This document shows, piece by piece, positions 1 through 6,640 of a stretch of DNA of 9,145 bases; position 1 is the stretch's first letter, and each line of letters starts with the position of its first letter. The notes under the pieces were generated by a model that did not search any database, was not told the DNA's origin, and worked only from the letters and a program-made list of their open reading frames with translations. The position numbers were made by a program, and so were the translations under genes. This stretch comes from Lachnospiraceae bacterium (GTDB lineage Bacteria > Bacillota > Clostridia > Lachnospirales > Lachnospiraceae), in the NCBI GenBank assembly GCA_017958585.1, contig JAGDCK010000276.1, positions 1 to 9,145 on the forward strand, written 5' to 3'.

Positions 1-862
1 CATTTCTGTCATACAGAGATACTGTAAGGTCCTTATCATATCCTGACAACACCTTTATAAATCCGTCAAAGCTTTCGATGTAACCTGCATTAAAGCCCTT
101 TTCCTCAAGGCGTAGAGCGATCTCATCCATTGCAAAAGCATTTTCCCACAGATAAAAATCAACGAACTTTGTGATACCGTCACTGTCTGCAAATTTCAGA
201 TACTCATCGGATACGTGGAGTATCAATGTGTCGTCATCCATAAACTCCAGATACACCGCTTCTCTGTCATTTACATATCGTAATATATTTTCATAGTCAG
301 CTTTTACATCGGGATTTGTCTCAGGATTAAAGCTGTCCGTCTGGTAATCATCCTCACATCCGAATATCCCGTTGTAGTTTTCGTATATGGGCGCCATGTA
401 AATATAGTCAAAGCCTGTATCCGCTGCTTTTTTTAATGCTCTGTACAAGCTCTCAGGCACCTTTACGGGAGTGTTCACATGACTGTTTAAGTAGCAGAGA
501 TTGTTAAACTTCTCCGATTCCTCGTATGTGTTAAATGCCTCGTAAAGCTCATTTGTGACTTCTGAATAGAGATTTGTAAGCTCTCTTTTTTCGGAGGAAG
601 GTGACATCTCACCCTTTCCAAGCTCGTAATAAAAGTCAAAGTCTCCCGCTATGGTCTTTCCGTAGGATGAATATGTCTCCACTTCGATAAGCCCCGGTTT
701 TGCACCGATTGATCTGTAAACCGCGCTCACTATGAGTATCACACCTATCACGAGAAAAACACCGGCCAAAAATAATTTCTGTCCGGCGTTATCCTTCGAT
801 AAACTGATCTTTTCAATTTTCGGTCCATAGGACCTGTTTTTGCTGTTAACGTATTTACTCAA
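1..862 (-). CDS. Membrane-anchored protein with degenerate ApbE-like (FAD:protein FMN transferase-like) fold, 3' end outside window
   Basis: The open frame runs from a TTG at 862 out of the window at base 1, giving 287 codons with no stop. TTG directly follows the oppF TAA; GGTGAT at 872-867 is a fitting Shine-Dalgarno and no ATG lies nearby, so translational coupling to oppF is likely. Residues 1-29 are basic and cytoplasmic, residues 30-49 form one membrane segment, and the rest should lie outside. The outer part resembles ApbE family order: a helix followed by FNTYEESEKFNNL (about 110-122), then VPESLYRALKKAADTGFD (135-152) and APIYENY, like the ApbE FDPTVGPL region. ENAFAMDEIALRLEEKGFNA (240-259) then sits where ApbE has its AKGYAxD helix. 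The catalytic glycine-rich D-x-G-G-I-A-K-G pattern is absent, so FMN transferase activity is doubtful. The family call is inference from pattern resemblance; a lineage-specific extracytoplasmic protein is the alternative. Confidence 0.5.
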   Translation of the reverse strand, partial: MSKYVNSKNRSYGPKIEKISLSKDNAGQKLFLAGVFLVIGVILIVSAVYRSIGAKPGLIEVETYSSYGKTIAGDFDFYYELGKGEMSPSSEKRELTNLYSEVTNELYEAFNTYEESEKFNNLCYLNSHVNTPVKVPESLYRALKKAADTGFDYIYMAPIYENYNGIFGCEDDYQTDSFNPETNPDVKADYENILRYVNDREAVYLEFMDDDTLILHVSDEYLKFADSDGITKFVDFYLWENAFAMDEIALRLEEKGFNAGYIESFDGFIKVLSGYDKDLTVSLYDRN

Positions 863-2173
863 TTAAATCACCGCTAAGAGTAAGAACAGGAGGAAGAGAA
901 GTATCAATACTCCGATAACCGCAAATCCGGCCAATGCTCCTGTTTTGCATGCTTTATATGTACGCATATAATTGTTTTTCTTGAATATCATTGCAGCTAT
1001 TATACCAATGATGGGAAGGATAAATGCAATGAGTGATATCAATATACCGCCCTTATCGTGAAGAGGAGGGAGTACATATCCGTCGTCTCTTAAGATCTCC
1101 TGATTCTGAACGGAGTCAAGTTCCTCCTTGGTGGCAGTCTCAGGATCTATTATGGTGATGCTCTTTACGGGCTCACCCTTCTCACGGATCGCCTTGTACT
1201 CTTCGATCTCCTTTTTGTTTCCGTAAATATAATGGTCATGACCGATATTTACAAACTCAGGCTTGTCCTCACTGTAATCGTGAATTGAAGGATCATAGGT
1301 ATAGAGAACCTTGTTCTTCTCAAGCTTGGGATCGGGAATGGGGATCGCTGATATAAGTGAATGTGTGTAGGGGTGAAGAGGGTAATTAAAGAGCTCCTCT
1401 GCCTCTGCAACCTCAACGATGGTTCCCTTGTAAATAACTCCGATACGGTCGGAGATAAATCTTACGATTGAAAGGTCATGAGCGATAAACAGGTATGTAA
1501 GCTGCTTTTCCTGCTGGAATTTTTTAAGCAGATTAAGTACCTGAGCACGGATGGATACGTCAAGAGCTGAAATAGGTTCGTCAGCCACAACAAGTTCCGG
1601 CTCCATTACCATTGCTCTTGCCAGACCGATCCTCTGACGCTGTCCGCCGGAAAACTCGTGAGGGTAACGGGTTAAGTGCTCGGGAAGCAAACCTACTTCC
1701 TTTATCATGTTCTCAACCTTTGCAACTCTGTCCGCCTCGTTTTCAAAGAGGTGGAAATTGTAAAGACCCTCTGAAATGATATAATCAACCGTTGCTCTCT
1801 CATTGAGGGAAGCCGCCGGATCCTGGAAAACCATCTGGATGTTACGGATAACTTCTCTGTTAAGTGACTTTAAGATCTTTCCGTTAATGGGAACACCCTT
1901 GTACTCAATGGAGCCTGCAGCCAGAGGGTTGACTCTGATGACAGCACGTCCGATGGTGGTCTTTCCCGAACCGGATTCACCTACCAGGGAGAATGTCTCA
2001 CCCTTGTAGATATCAAAGGATGCGTTTTTTACAGCCTTAACTGCGGCATCACCTTTTCCGAAGGTAATATCAATATTTTTAACCGAAAGCAGAATCTCTC
2101 TGCCGTTTTCATCAACAGGGCCTTTCTCAGGTAAGTGATTGACCTTGTTATTGTTATCTTTTGCCACGATCAT
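863..2173 (-). CDS. oppF: Oligopeptide ABC importer ATPase OppF/AmiF with extra two-helix membrane tail
   Basis: This is one of the two cytoplasmic ATPases that power the importer, pairing with OppD beneath the OppB/OppC channel. All ABC motifs are intact: Walker A GESGSGKT (65-72), Q-loop Gln117, signature FSGGQRQR (174-181), Walker B LVVADEP with Glu199, D-loop SALD, and H-loop His232. The family-typical HPYTHSLISAIPIPDP follows at 267-282. The ordinary protein would end near residue 330, but here it continues to 436. The tail has a polar linker (about 331-374), a hydrophobic helix (376-397), a short basic loop, and a second, very hydrophobic helix (411-435). The oligopeptide-ATPase C-terminal cysteine motif is missing, as in AmiF-like proteins. 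The gene starts 6 bases after oppD. ATG at 2173 sits only 3 bases from its Shine-Dalgarno, so GTG at 2167 is a real alternative start. Confidence 0.93.
   Translation of the reverse strand: MIVAKDNNNKVNHLPEKGPVDENGREILLSVKNIDITFGKGDAAVKAVKNASFDIYKGETFSLVGESGSGKTTIGRAVIRVNPLAAGSIEYKGVPINGKILKSLNREVIRNIQMVFQDPAASLNERATVDYIISEGLYNFHLFENEADRVAKVENMIKEVGLLPEHLTRYPHEFSGGQRQRIGLARAMVMEPELVVADEPISALDVSIRAQVLNLLKKFQQEKQLTYLFIAHDLSIVRFISDRIGVIYKGTIVEVAEAEELFNYPLHPYTHSLISAIPIPDPKLEKNKVLYTYDPSIHDYSEDKPEFVNIGHDHYIYGNKKEIEEYKAIREKGEPVKSITIIDPETATKEELDSVQNQEILRDDGYVLPPLHDKGGILISLIAFILPIIGIIAAMIFKKNNYMRTYKACKTGALAGFAVIGVLILLFLLFLLLAVI
867..872 (-). promoter_or_regulatory. Ribosome binding site deciding the TTG start at 862
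   Basis: GGTGAT lies inside the last codons of oppF, four bases before the oppF stop codon that abuts TTG. It matches the 3' part of the full Shine-Dalgarno sequence (GGAGGTGAT). It is the main support for starting the downstream gene at this TTG. Confidence 0.5.
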
Positions 2174-2176
2174 TAA

Positions 2177-2181
2177 CTCCT
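2177..2181 (-). promoter_or_regulatory. oppF Shine-Dalgarno overlapping the oppD stop codon
   Basis: AGGAG at 2181-2177 shares bases with the oppD TAG stop (2182-2180), which implies translational coupling. The spacer to ATG at 2173 is 3 bases, which is short. The spacer to the in-frame GTG at 2167 is 9 bases, which is more usual. The start of oppF is therefore ambiguous by two codons. Confidence 0.6.
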
Positions 2182-3928
2182 ATATATTGAATGCATTGAT
2201 AAGTTTTTCATGAATGTTCTCGATGATCTCGGGTTTCTTGATCTCGGGAGCATTTTTGTCCAAAAGCCAGGTCTTTGCATAGTGTGTGTCGCTCACCTTG
2301 AACATGGGTGGCTCCAAAATGGTATCAATCTTCATGCAATACTCATTTCTGGGTGCAAAGGCATCTCCCACAATATTGTTGTAAAGTGAAGGAGGTGTAC
2401 CTGTGATGGAGAAAAGCTTTGTATTCTTCTCTGCAAGCTGAGGAAGTGATGATAAAAGCGCCCAGGTGTAGGGGTGCTTGGGATCATAAAATACATCCTC
2501 GCAGGTTCCAAGTTCCACGATCTGTCCGGCATATAATACCGCAACTCTGTCTGCCACGTTTGCAACCACGCCAAGGTCATGGGTGATGAATACGATGGTA
2601 TATCCGAAATCCTTCTGCAGATCCTTGATAAGCTTGAGGATCTGAGCCTGAATTGTAACATCAAGAGCTGTTGTGGGCTCATCGCAGATGAGGATCTTAG
2701 GCTGGCAGGAAAGAGCGATAGCGATTACTATTCTCTGCCTCATACCACCTGAATACTGGAAGGGATAATCATCAAATCTCTTCTCGGCATTGGGGATACC
2801 AACCTTTCTCATGAGCTCCAAAGCTCTGAGTCTTGCCTCTGACTCCGTGCAATCCTGATGTTTTAAGATTACTGAAGTGATCTGCTTTCCTATGGTGATA
2901 ACAGGGTTAAGACTTGTCATGGGATCCTGGAAAACCGTTGCGATCTTCTTTCCTCTGATCTGCGACCAGTCCTTGTAATATTTTACTTTTGCAAGGTTCA
3001 GGATACATGTTCCGTGAAGCTTGTCAGCTGTCTCATCCTGATATTTTACTCTGAAAGTAACATCGTCAAAAATGCTGTTAAGCACCTGATCATCTGTCAT
3101 ATCGAGGCCAAGCTTGTATCCTTCTGCAAGGTCCTTTACAAGGTCTCTTGCGTATTTGTTTCTCTCTCTTACACCGTAACGGCCAACCGAGAGATATATC
3201 TCCTTTGCAAGGATCTCGTTGTGGGCGAGGATCTTTTCATCCACGCTTCCCTTTATCTCTTCTTCGTATTTTGCCTTAAGGTCTGCCATCTTTTCGGAGT
3301 ATTCCTTAAGATAAGCTGTATCCGCTGCAGCCTCTGCCTTTTTCTGCTTTCTGAGCTCTTCGTTTCTCTTTTCCATCTCCTTGATCTGTGCGTCAAGCTC
3401 TTTTAATTTAAGCTTTGACTCCTTGATCTTGTCCTTCTCGGAGTTGGGATCGAAGGTCTGACGGAGATTAAAAAGTTCCACACGCTCATGCTTAATGTTT
3501 TCAAGCTCGGCTGTGATCTTTGCCTCTTCCTCGTCGCTTAAGCCCTCTCTGTGAGTCTTCTCGGATTTAAGTTCCTGCATAAGTCTGTAGGTATCTGAAC
3601 CGAGAGAAAGCTTTGCGGCCTCATCAAGTTTTGCCTTGCATCTGTCCATAAGAGACTTTGCGGAGGAGTTAAGAGGAACCACGGTATCAGCAAGCTCATC
3701 ATCATTGAATATGATGGAACCGTCGCTTACAAAACCGTTGCTGTCAAGCATTCCTGCAAATGTCTTTGTAAAAACAGATTTACCGGAACCGGATTCACCT
3801 ACGATGGCGATGGATTCACCCTCGTATATATCAAGGGAGATTCCTCTGATGGCGGTGAGGATACGGCCTCTTACATGGAACTTGACCTTCAAATCTTTAA
3901 TTGATAATAATACTTTCTTGTCTTCCAT
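2180..3928 (-). CDS. oppD: Oligopeptide ABC importer ATPase OppD/AmiE with ~240-residue coiled-coil insertion
   Basis: This is the second importer ATPase. It has Walker A GESGSGKS (44-51), Q-loop Gln334 in VFQDPMTSLNP, signature YSGGMRQR (392-399), Walker B ILICDEPTTALD with Glu417, and H-loop His450. All catalytic residues are present, so ATPase function is expected. The C-terminal stretch (GDAFAPRNEYCMKID, later THYAKTWLLDKNAPEI) resembles streptococcal AmiE and lacks the multi-cysteine motif of enteric OppD. It is 582 residues long, against roughly 330-360 for the family. The excess lies between SIIFNDDEL (71-79) and WSQIRGKKIATVFQD (321-335), inside the N-terminal ATPase lobe. Residues about 90-228 are Lys/Glu-rich and look coiled-coil, and about 229-318 look like a small mixed domain. 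The frame is clean throughout, so this is an insertion and not an assembly fusion. AAGGA lies 8 bases before the ATG. Confidence 0.93.
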   Translation of the reverse strand: MEDKKVLLSIKDLKVKFHVRGRILTAIRGISLDIYEGESIAIVGESGSGKSVFTKTFAGMLDSNGFVSDGSIIFNDDELADTVVPLNSSAKSLMDRCKAKLDEAAKLSLGSDTYRLMQELKSEKTHREGLSDEEEAKITAELENIKHERVELFNLRQTFDPNSEKDKIKESKLKLKELDAQIKEMEKRNEELRKQKKAEAAADTAYLKEYSEKMADLKAKYEEEIKGSVDEKILAHNEILAKEIYLSVGRYGVRERNKYARDLVKDLAEGYKLGLDMTDDQVLNSIFDDVTFRVKYQDETADKLHGTCILNLAKVKYYKDWSQIRGKKIATVFQDPMTSLNPVITIGKQITSVILKHQDCTESEARLRALELMRKVGIPNAEKRFDDYPFQYSGGMRQRIVIAIALSCQPKILICDEPTTALDVTIQAQILKLIKDLQKDFGYTIVFITHDLGVVANVADRVAVLYAGQIVELGTCEDVFYDPKHPYTWALLSSLPQLAEKNTKLFSITGTPPSLYNNIVGDAFAPRNEYCMKIDTILEPPMFKVSDTHYAKTWLLDKNAPEIKKPEIIENIHEKLINAFNI

Positions 3929-3964
3929 TTTTATTATCCTTAATGTTTTTTTCTAAACCTGAAC

Positions 3965-4933
3965 TTACATATGTGTTCTGGGATCCGATGCATCTCCGAG
4001 GTTCTGACCTACCACGTAGAGAACCACAGTGATGATCGCAGATATCGCAACAGGGCTCCAGAACTCAAACTGCCATCCCGGTGTGACCATGGCGCTCTCA
4101 GCCTCAAAGATCAGACGACCGAGTGACATATCCGAAAGTCCCATACCGATGTATGCCAGGAACACCTCGGAACCGATATATCCGGGTATAACGCTGGCAA
4201 GGAGTGTCACGATAACACTTGTCATAAAGGGCAGGATGTTCTTCATGGCGATCTTCGTGGTGGAAGTGCCAAGACATCTTGATGCCAGGTTGTATTCGCG
4301 GTCTCTTATGATGATAACCTGCGTACGTATAAAGGCAGCTATTGAAAGCCAGCCGGTGATGGTCATTGCAAATACAAGTGTCCAGAAGTTTGATGAAAAA
4401 ATCATGATGAGCACTGAAATGATAAGCTCGTAAGGTACGTTACCGATAACGTTCTGTACCTCAACCATGATGATATCAACCTTCTTTGAAAATCCCCAGA
4501 CAGCACCGATTAACACACCGATAGTCAGGTTGATCGCTGCAACAACAAAGGCCAGGGAGATTGAAATCCTGGAGCCGTACCATACAGCATCAAATGTGGA
4601 CTGTCCGGAAGCTCCCGTACCCAGTATCCAGCGAAGGGAATGACCGAATTTTGCCATTGCCTTACCGGGTGACAGATGCTTTGATGTGGAATCCATCAGG
4701 TTTCCGAATCTGTCGTAAGGGTAGATGGTGGGATAAATGTATGCAAACAAAATAATAACTACAAGAAGTGCCAGTATTACTATGTTTATCTTTTTCTTAA
4801 AAAATACGCGGAACACCGAGTGCCAGTATGAATATCTGGGAGCTGTAATTTTTTCAGACTCTAAATCGTTGTGGTCAACTGGAGAAAACAGCTCTTCTAC
4901 GGGTATTCCCAATTCTTCGTAATTGTAATCCAT
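3965..4933 (-). CDS. oppC: Oligopeptide ABC importer permease OppC/AmiD
   Basis: This inner permease forms half of the peptide channel together with OppB. The 322 residues show a soluble acidic N-terminus (1-45), a first membrane helix (about 50-71), then a periplasm-equivalent loop with ILGTGASGQSTFDAVWYGSR, the usual entry to the BPD_transp_1 domain. Further helices lie at about 122-147, 166-184, 185-205, 235-262 and 290-311. The cytoplasmic EAA coupling loop lies at about 213-236 (EYNLASRCLGTSTTKIAMKN), with the conserved Ala and Gly that dock on an ATPase. The end, GDASDPRTHM, is typical of OppC/DppC-type permeases. Length is normal for AmiD-like proteins. It starts 23 bases after oppB with an AGGT ribosome site, and oppD follows after 36 bases. 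Nothing odd is seen in this subunit. Confidence 0.93.
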   Translation of the reverse strand: MDYNYEELGIPVEELFSPVDHNDLESEKITAPRYSYWHSVFRVFFKKKINIVILALLVVIILFAYIYPTIYPYDRFGNLMDSTSKHLSPGKAMAKFGHSLRWILGTGASGQSTFDAVWYGSRISISLAFVVAAINLTIGVLIGAVWGFSKKVDIIMVEVQNVIGNVPYELIISVLIMIFSSNFWTLVFAMTITGWLSIAAFIRTQVIIIRDREYNLASRCLGTSTTKIAMKNILPFMTSVIVTLLASVIPGYIGSEVFLAYIGMGLSDMSLGRLIFEAESAMVTPGWQFEFWSPVAISAIITVVLYVVGQNLGDASDPRTHM

Positions 4934-4956
4934 AATTTTACCTGTCTTTCTGTCAA

Positions 4957-6531
4957 TTATCTCTTTTCATCCGAGAATGAGATTCTGGGATCTACCATTG
5001 CCATGAGCACATCTCCCAGGATATATGAGAGAACTGTGAGTACGGCGTAGAACAATGTGACACCGACGATAACGGCGTTATCGTACTTCTGGATAGCTTC
5101 TACCAAAAGTCCGCCGGCACCGGGAACGGCATACACACGCTCAGTGATAAGAGCACCAACCAAAGCAAAGAGAATGTCTGCAGGGATTCCGTGAATGATG
5201 GGGATCGATGCATTTTTCAAAATATGCTTTGTAAATATCTCGTTTTCGGTAAGACCGCCGCTTCGTGCAAATTTAACATAATCCGCATTCATCTGGTCGA
5301 TCATGAATCGTCTGAGCCATCTCATCGTGTTTCCGATAGATCTGAGTGACAATGAGATAATGGGCAAAATAAACATTAGCTTTGTGGTGGCCTCCACGTT
5401 AAATGTGGTTGGCAGGTGGAACAGTGAACCACCGATGGCCTTTACCAGGAAAATATATGCAAGTGAAGGAACCGAGATGATAAATACGATATATACGGTT
5501 CCGATCTTGTCGATAAGTCCGTCCTTGTGTCTTGCCATCAAAAGACCGATGGGAAGACCGATCGCATAGGACAGGATGATGGACAAAATACCGAATACAA
5601 ATGAATAACCGACTCTGGATCTGCCGTTTTTAACGGTGAGGACGTTGGTATAATCATCCGTATATCTGCCTGCATTTATGGCAAGTCCGTTCAAAGATCC
5701 TGCAGAGTAAGTTGCGGTATGAACATCATCCGCACTGAGCTCCTGTGCTCCCGTAGGGTAGATAACATTGCTCTTTAAATATGCACCCTGGGTCTTTGAC
5801 ATGGTATTGAACACATCAACACCTGTGTTAACAGAGTATGAAACACCTAAATTTATGGTCACTATATTCTGGTGAATATATGGAAATTTCGAATCAAAAT
5901 ACAATAAATACTTATGAGTGGTACCGTTACCCATAATAGCCGGCGAAAACTTTTCCCCACCATAAGCGGGATCGTGTAATGTAAATGTAAGTTTCCTCTC
6001 ACCTATATCCTCTTTGACATTGTGAATATTGTCAACCTGAATAAGCTTTGTGAAATAAGTGATAAGTCTGTGATATAAGGGGATATCTTTATATGCAAAC
6101 AGAGCCTGATTTCCTCCGTCTGCAACCTTTTTCTTGCTGAGCATTACGGCATCAAGTCTTTTTACGGAATATCCCTTTGACTTGTATGTGTCTGTAAATG
6201 CTTTTACATACTCAGCTACCTCGTCAGAATCGGCGTCTGCTGTCTTGCCGATGGAAACCAGGGAAGTTCTCTTGTCAGCATCGATTTCTCCGGTGTTTAC
6301 AAGCTCGGTTAACCAATCAGAATATGTCACGTAGTCGATATAACCATACTCCTCCCATCTCTGGCATTTGTATGTTGTCTTCTGGTTGTTGTTCTGCTTT
6401 GTATATAAAGCGTCGCTGGCAAAAATCAGATTTCTGTCCATCAGGGCATAGATGAGAATCATTACCAGGGCAACAACTATCACTATGGAAATCGCTCCGT
6501 GTATTAATCTTCTAATAATATACTTTGTCAT
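4957..6531 (-). CDS. oppB: Oligopeptide ABC importer permease OppB/AmiC with large extracytoplasmic domain
   Basis: This is the partner permease of OppC. I start it at MTKYIIRRL (ATG 6531), which opens directly into the canonical first helix (about 10-30) and gives 524 residues. An upstream in-frame ATG at 6576 would add 15 residues unlike the family and would begin at the foot of a hairpin. Residues 31-306 form a large extracytoplasmic domain between helices 1 and 2. This is known for the AmiC branch (about 500 residues), whereas enteric OppB is about 306. The BPD_transp_1 core follows from about 307, with GYSFVFGILSIILSYAIGLP, the EAA loop DYVKFARSGGLTENEIF (417-433), ERVYAVPGAGGLL (464-476), and a terminal DPRISF motif (515-520). 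The gene lies about 110 bases after oppA, across an intercistronic hairpin. The ribosome site is weak (AGG 9 bases from the ATG). Confidence 0.92.
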   Translation of the reverse strand: MTKYIIRRLIHGAISIVIVVALVMILIYALMDRNLIFASDALYTKQNNNQKTTYKCQRWEEYGYIDYVTYSDWLTELVNTGEIDADKRTSLVSIGKTADADSDEVAEYVKAFTDTYKSKGYSVKRLDAVMLSKKKVADGGNQALFAYKDIPLYHRLITYFTKLIQVDNIHNVKEDIGERKLTFTLHDPAYGGEKFSPAIMGNGTTHKYLLYFDSKFPYIHQNIVTINLGVSYSVNTGVDVFNTMSKTQGAYLKSNVIYPTGAQELSADDVHTATYSAGSLNGLAINAGRYTDDYTNVLTVKNGRSRVGYSFVFGILSIILSYAIGLPIGLLMARHKDGLIDKIGTVYIVFIISVPSLAYIFLVKAIGGSLFHLPTTFNVEATTKLMFILPIISLSLRSIGNTMRWLRRFMIDQMNADYVKFARSGGLTENEIFTKHILKNASIPIIHGIPADILFALVGALITERVYAVPGAGGLLVEAIQKYDNAVIVGVTLFYAVLTVLSYILGDVLMAMVDPRISFSDEKR

Positions 6532-6578
6532 AACAGTTAACCTAAGTCTTTCCAAAAATTGATTATTAACGCACATTG

Positions 6579-6604
6579 CAGGAGTGACCTTTCGGCCACT
6601 CCTG
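6579..6604 (-). other. Intercistronic stem-loop between oppA and oppB, GAAA tetraloop
   Basis: On the transcribed strand the arms CAGGAGTGGCC and GGTCACTCCTG pair over 11 positions (one G-U) around a GAAA loop. No U-run follows directly; the nearest T-stretch is about 20 bases further on. This argues against a full terminator and for an RNA-processing or stability element. Such hairpins after a binding-protein gene commonly allow more binding protein than permease to be made from one transcript. The structure is seen in the sequence and the role is inferred. Confidence 0.7.
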
Positions 6605-6640
6605 TAAATGGCATTAGAAAACTATGTTTTTTCTCAAATC

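Noticed and set aside
3014..3406. Plus-strand open frames, such as 130 codons here and others opposite oppA-oppF
   Set aside because: They are antisense shadows of strongly conserved ABC genes, with no ribosome sites or recognisable protein content.
6532..6576. Longer oppB start at ATG 6576
   Set aside because: It adds 15 residues unlike the family before the canonical MTKYIIRRL start and begins right at the foot of the intercistronic hairpin, with no good ribosome site beyond hairpin sequence.
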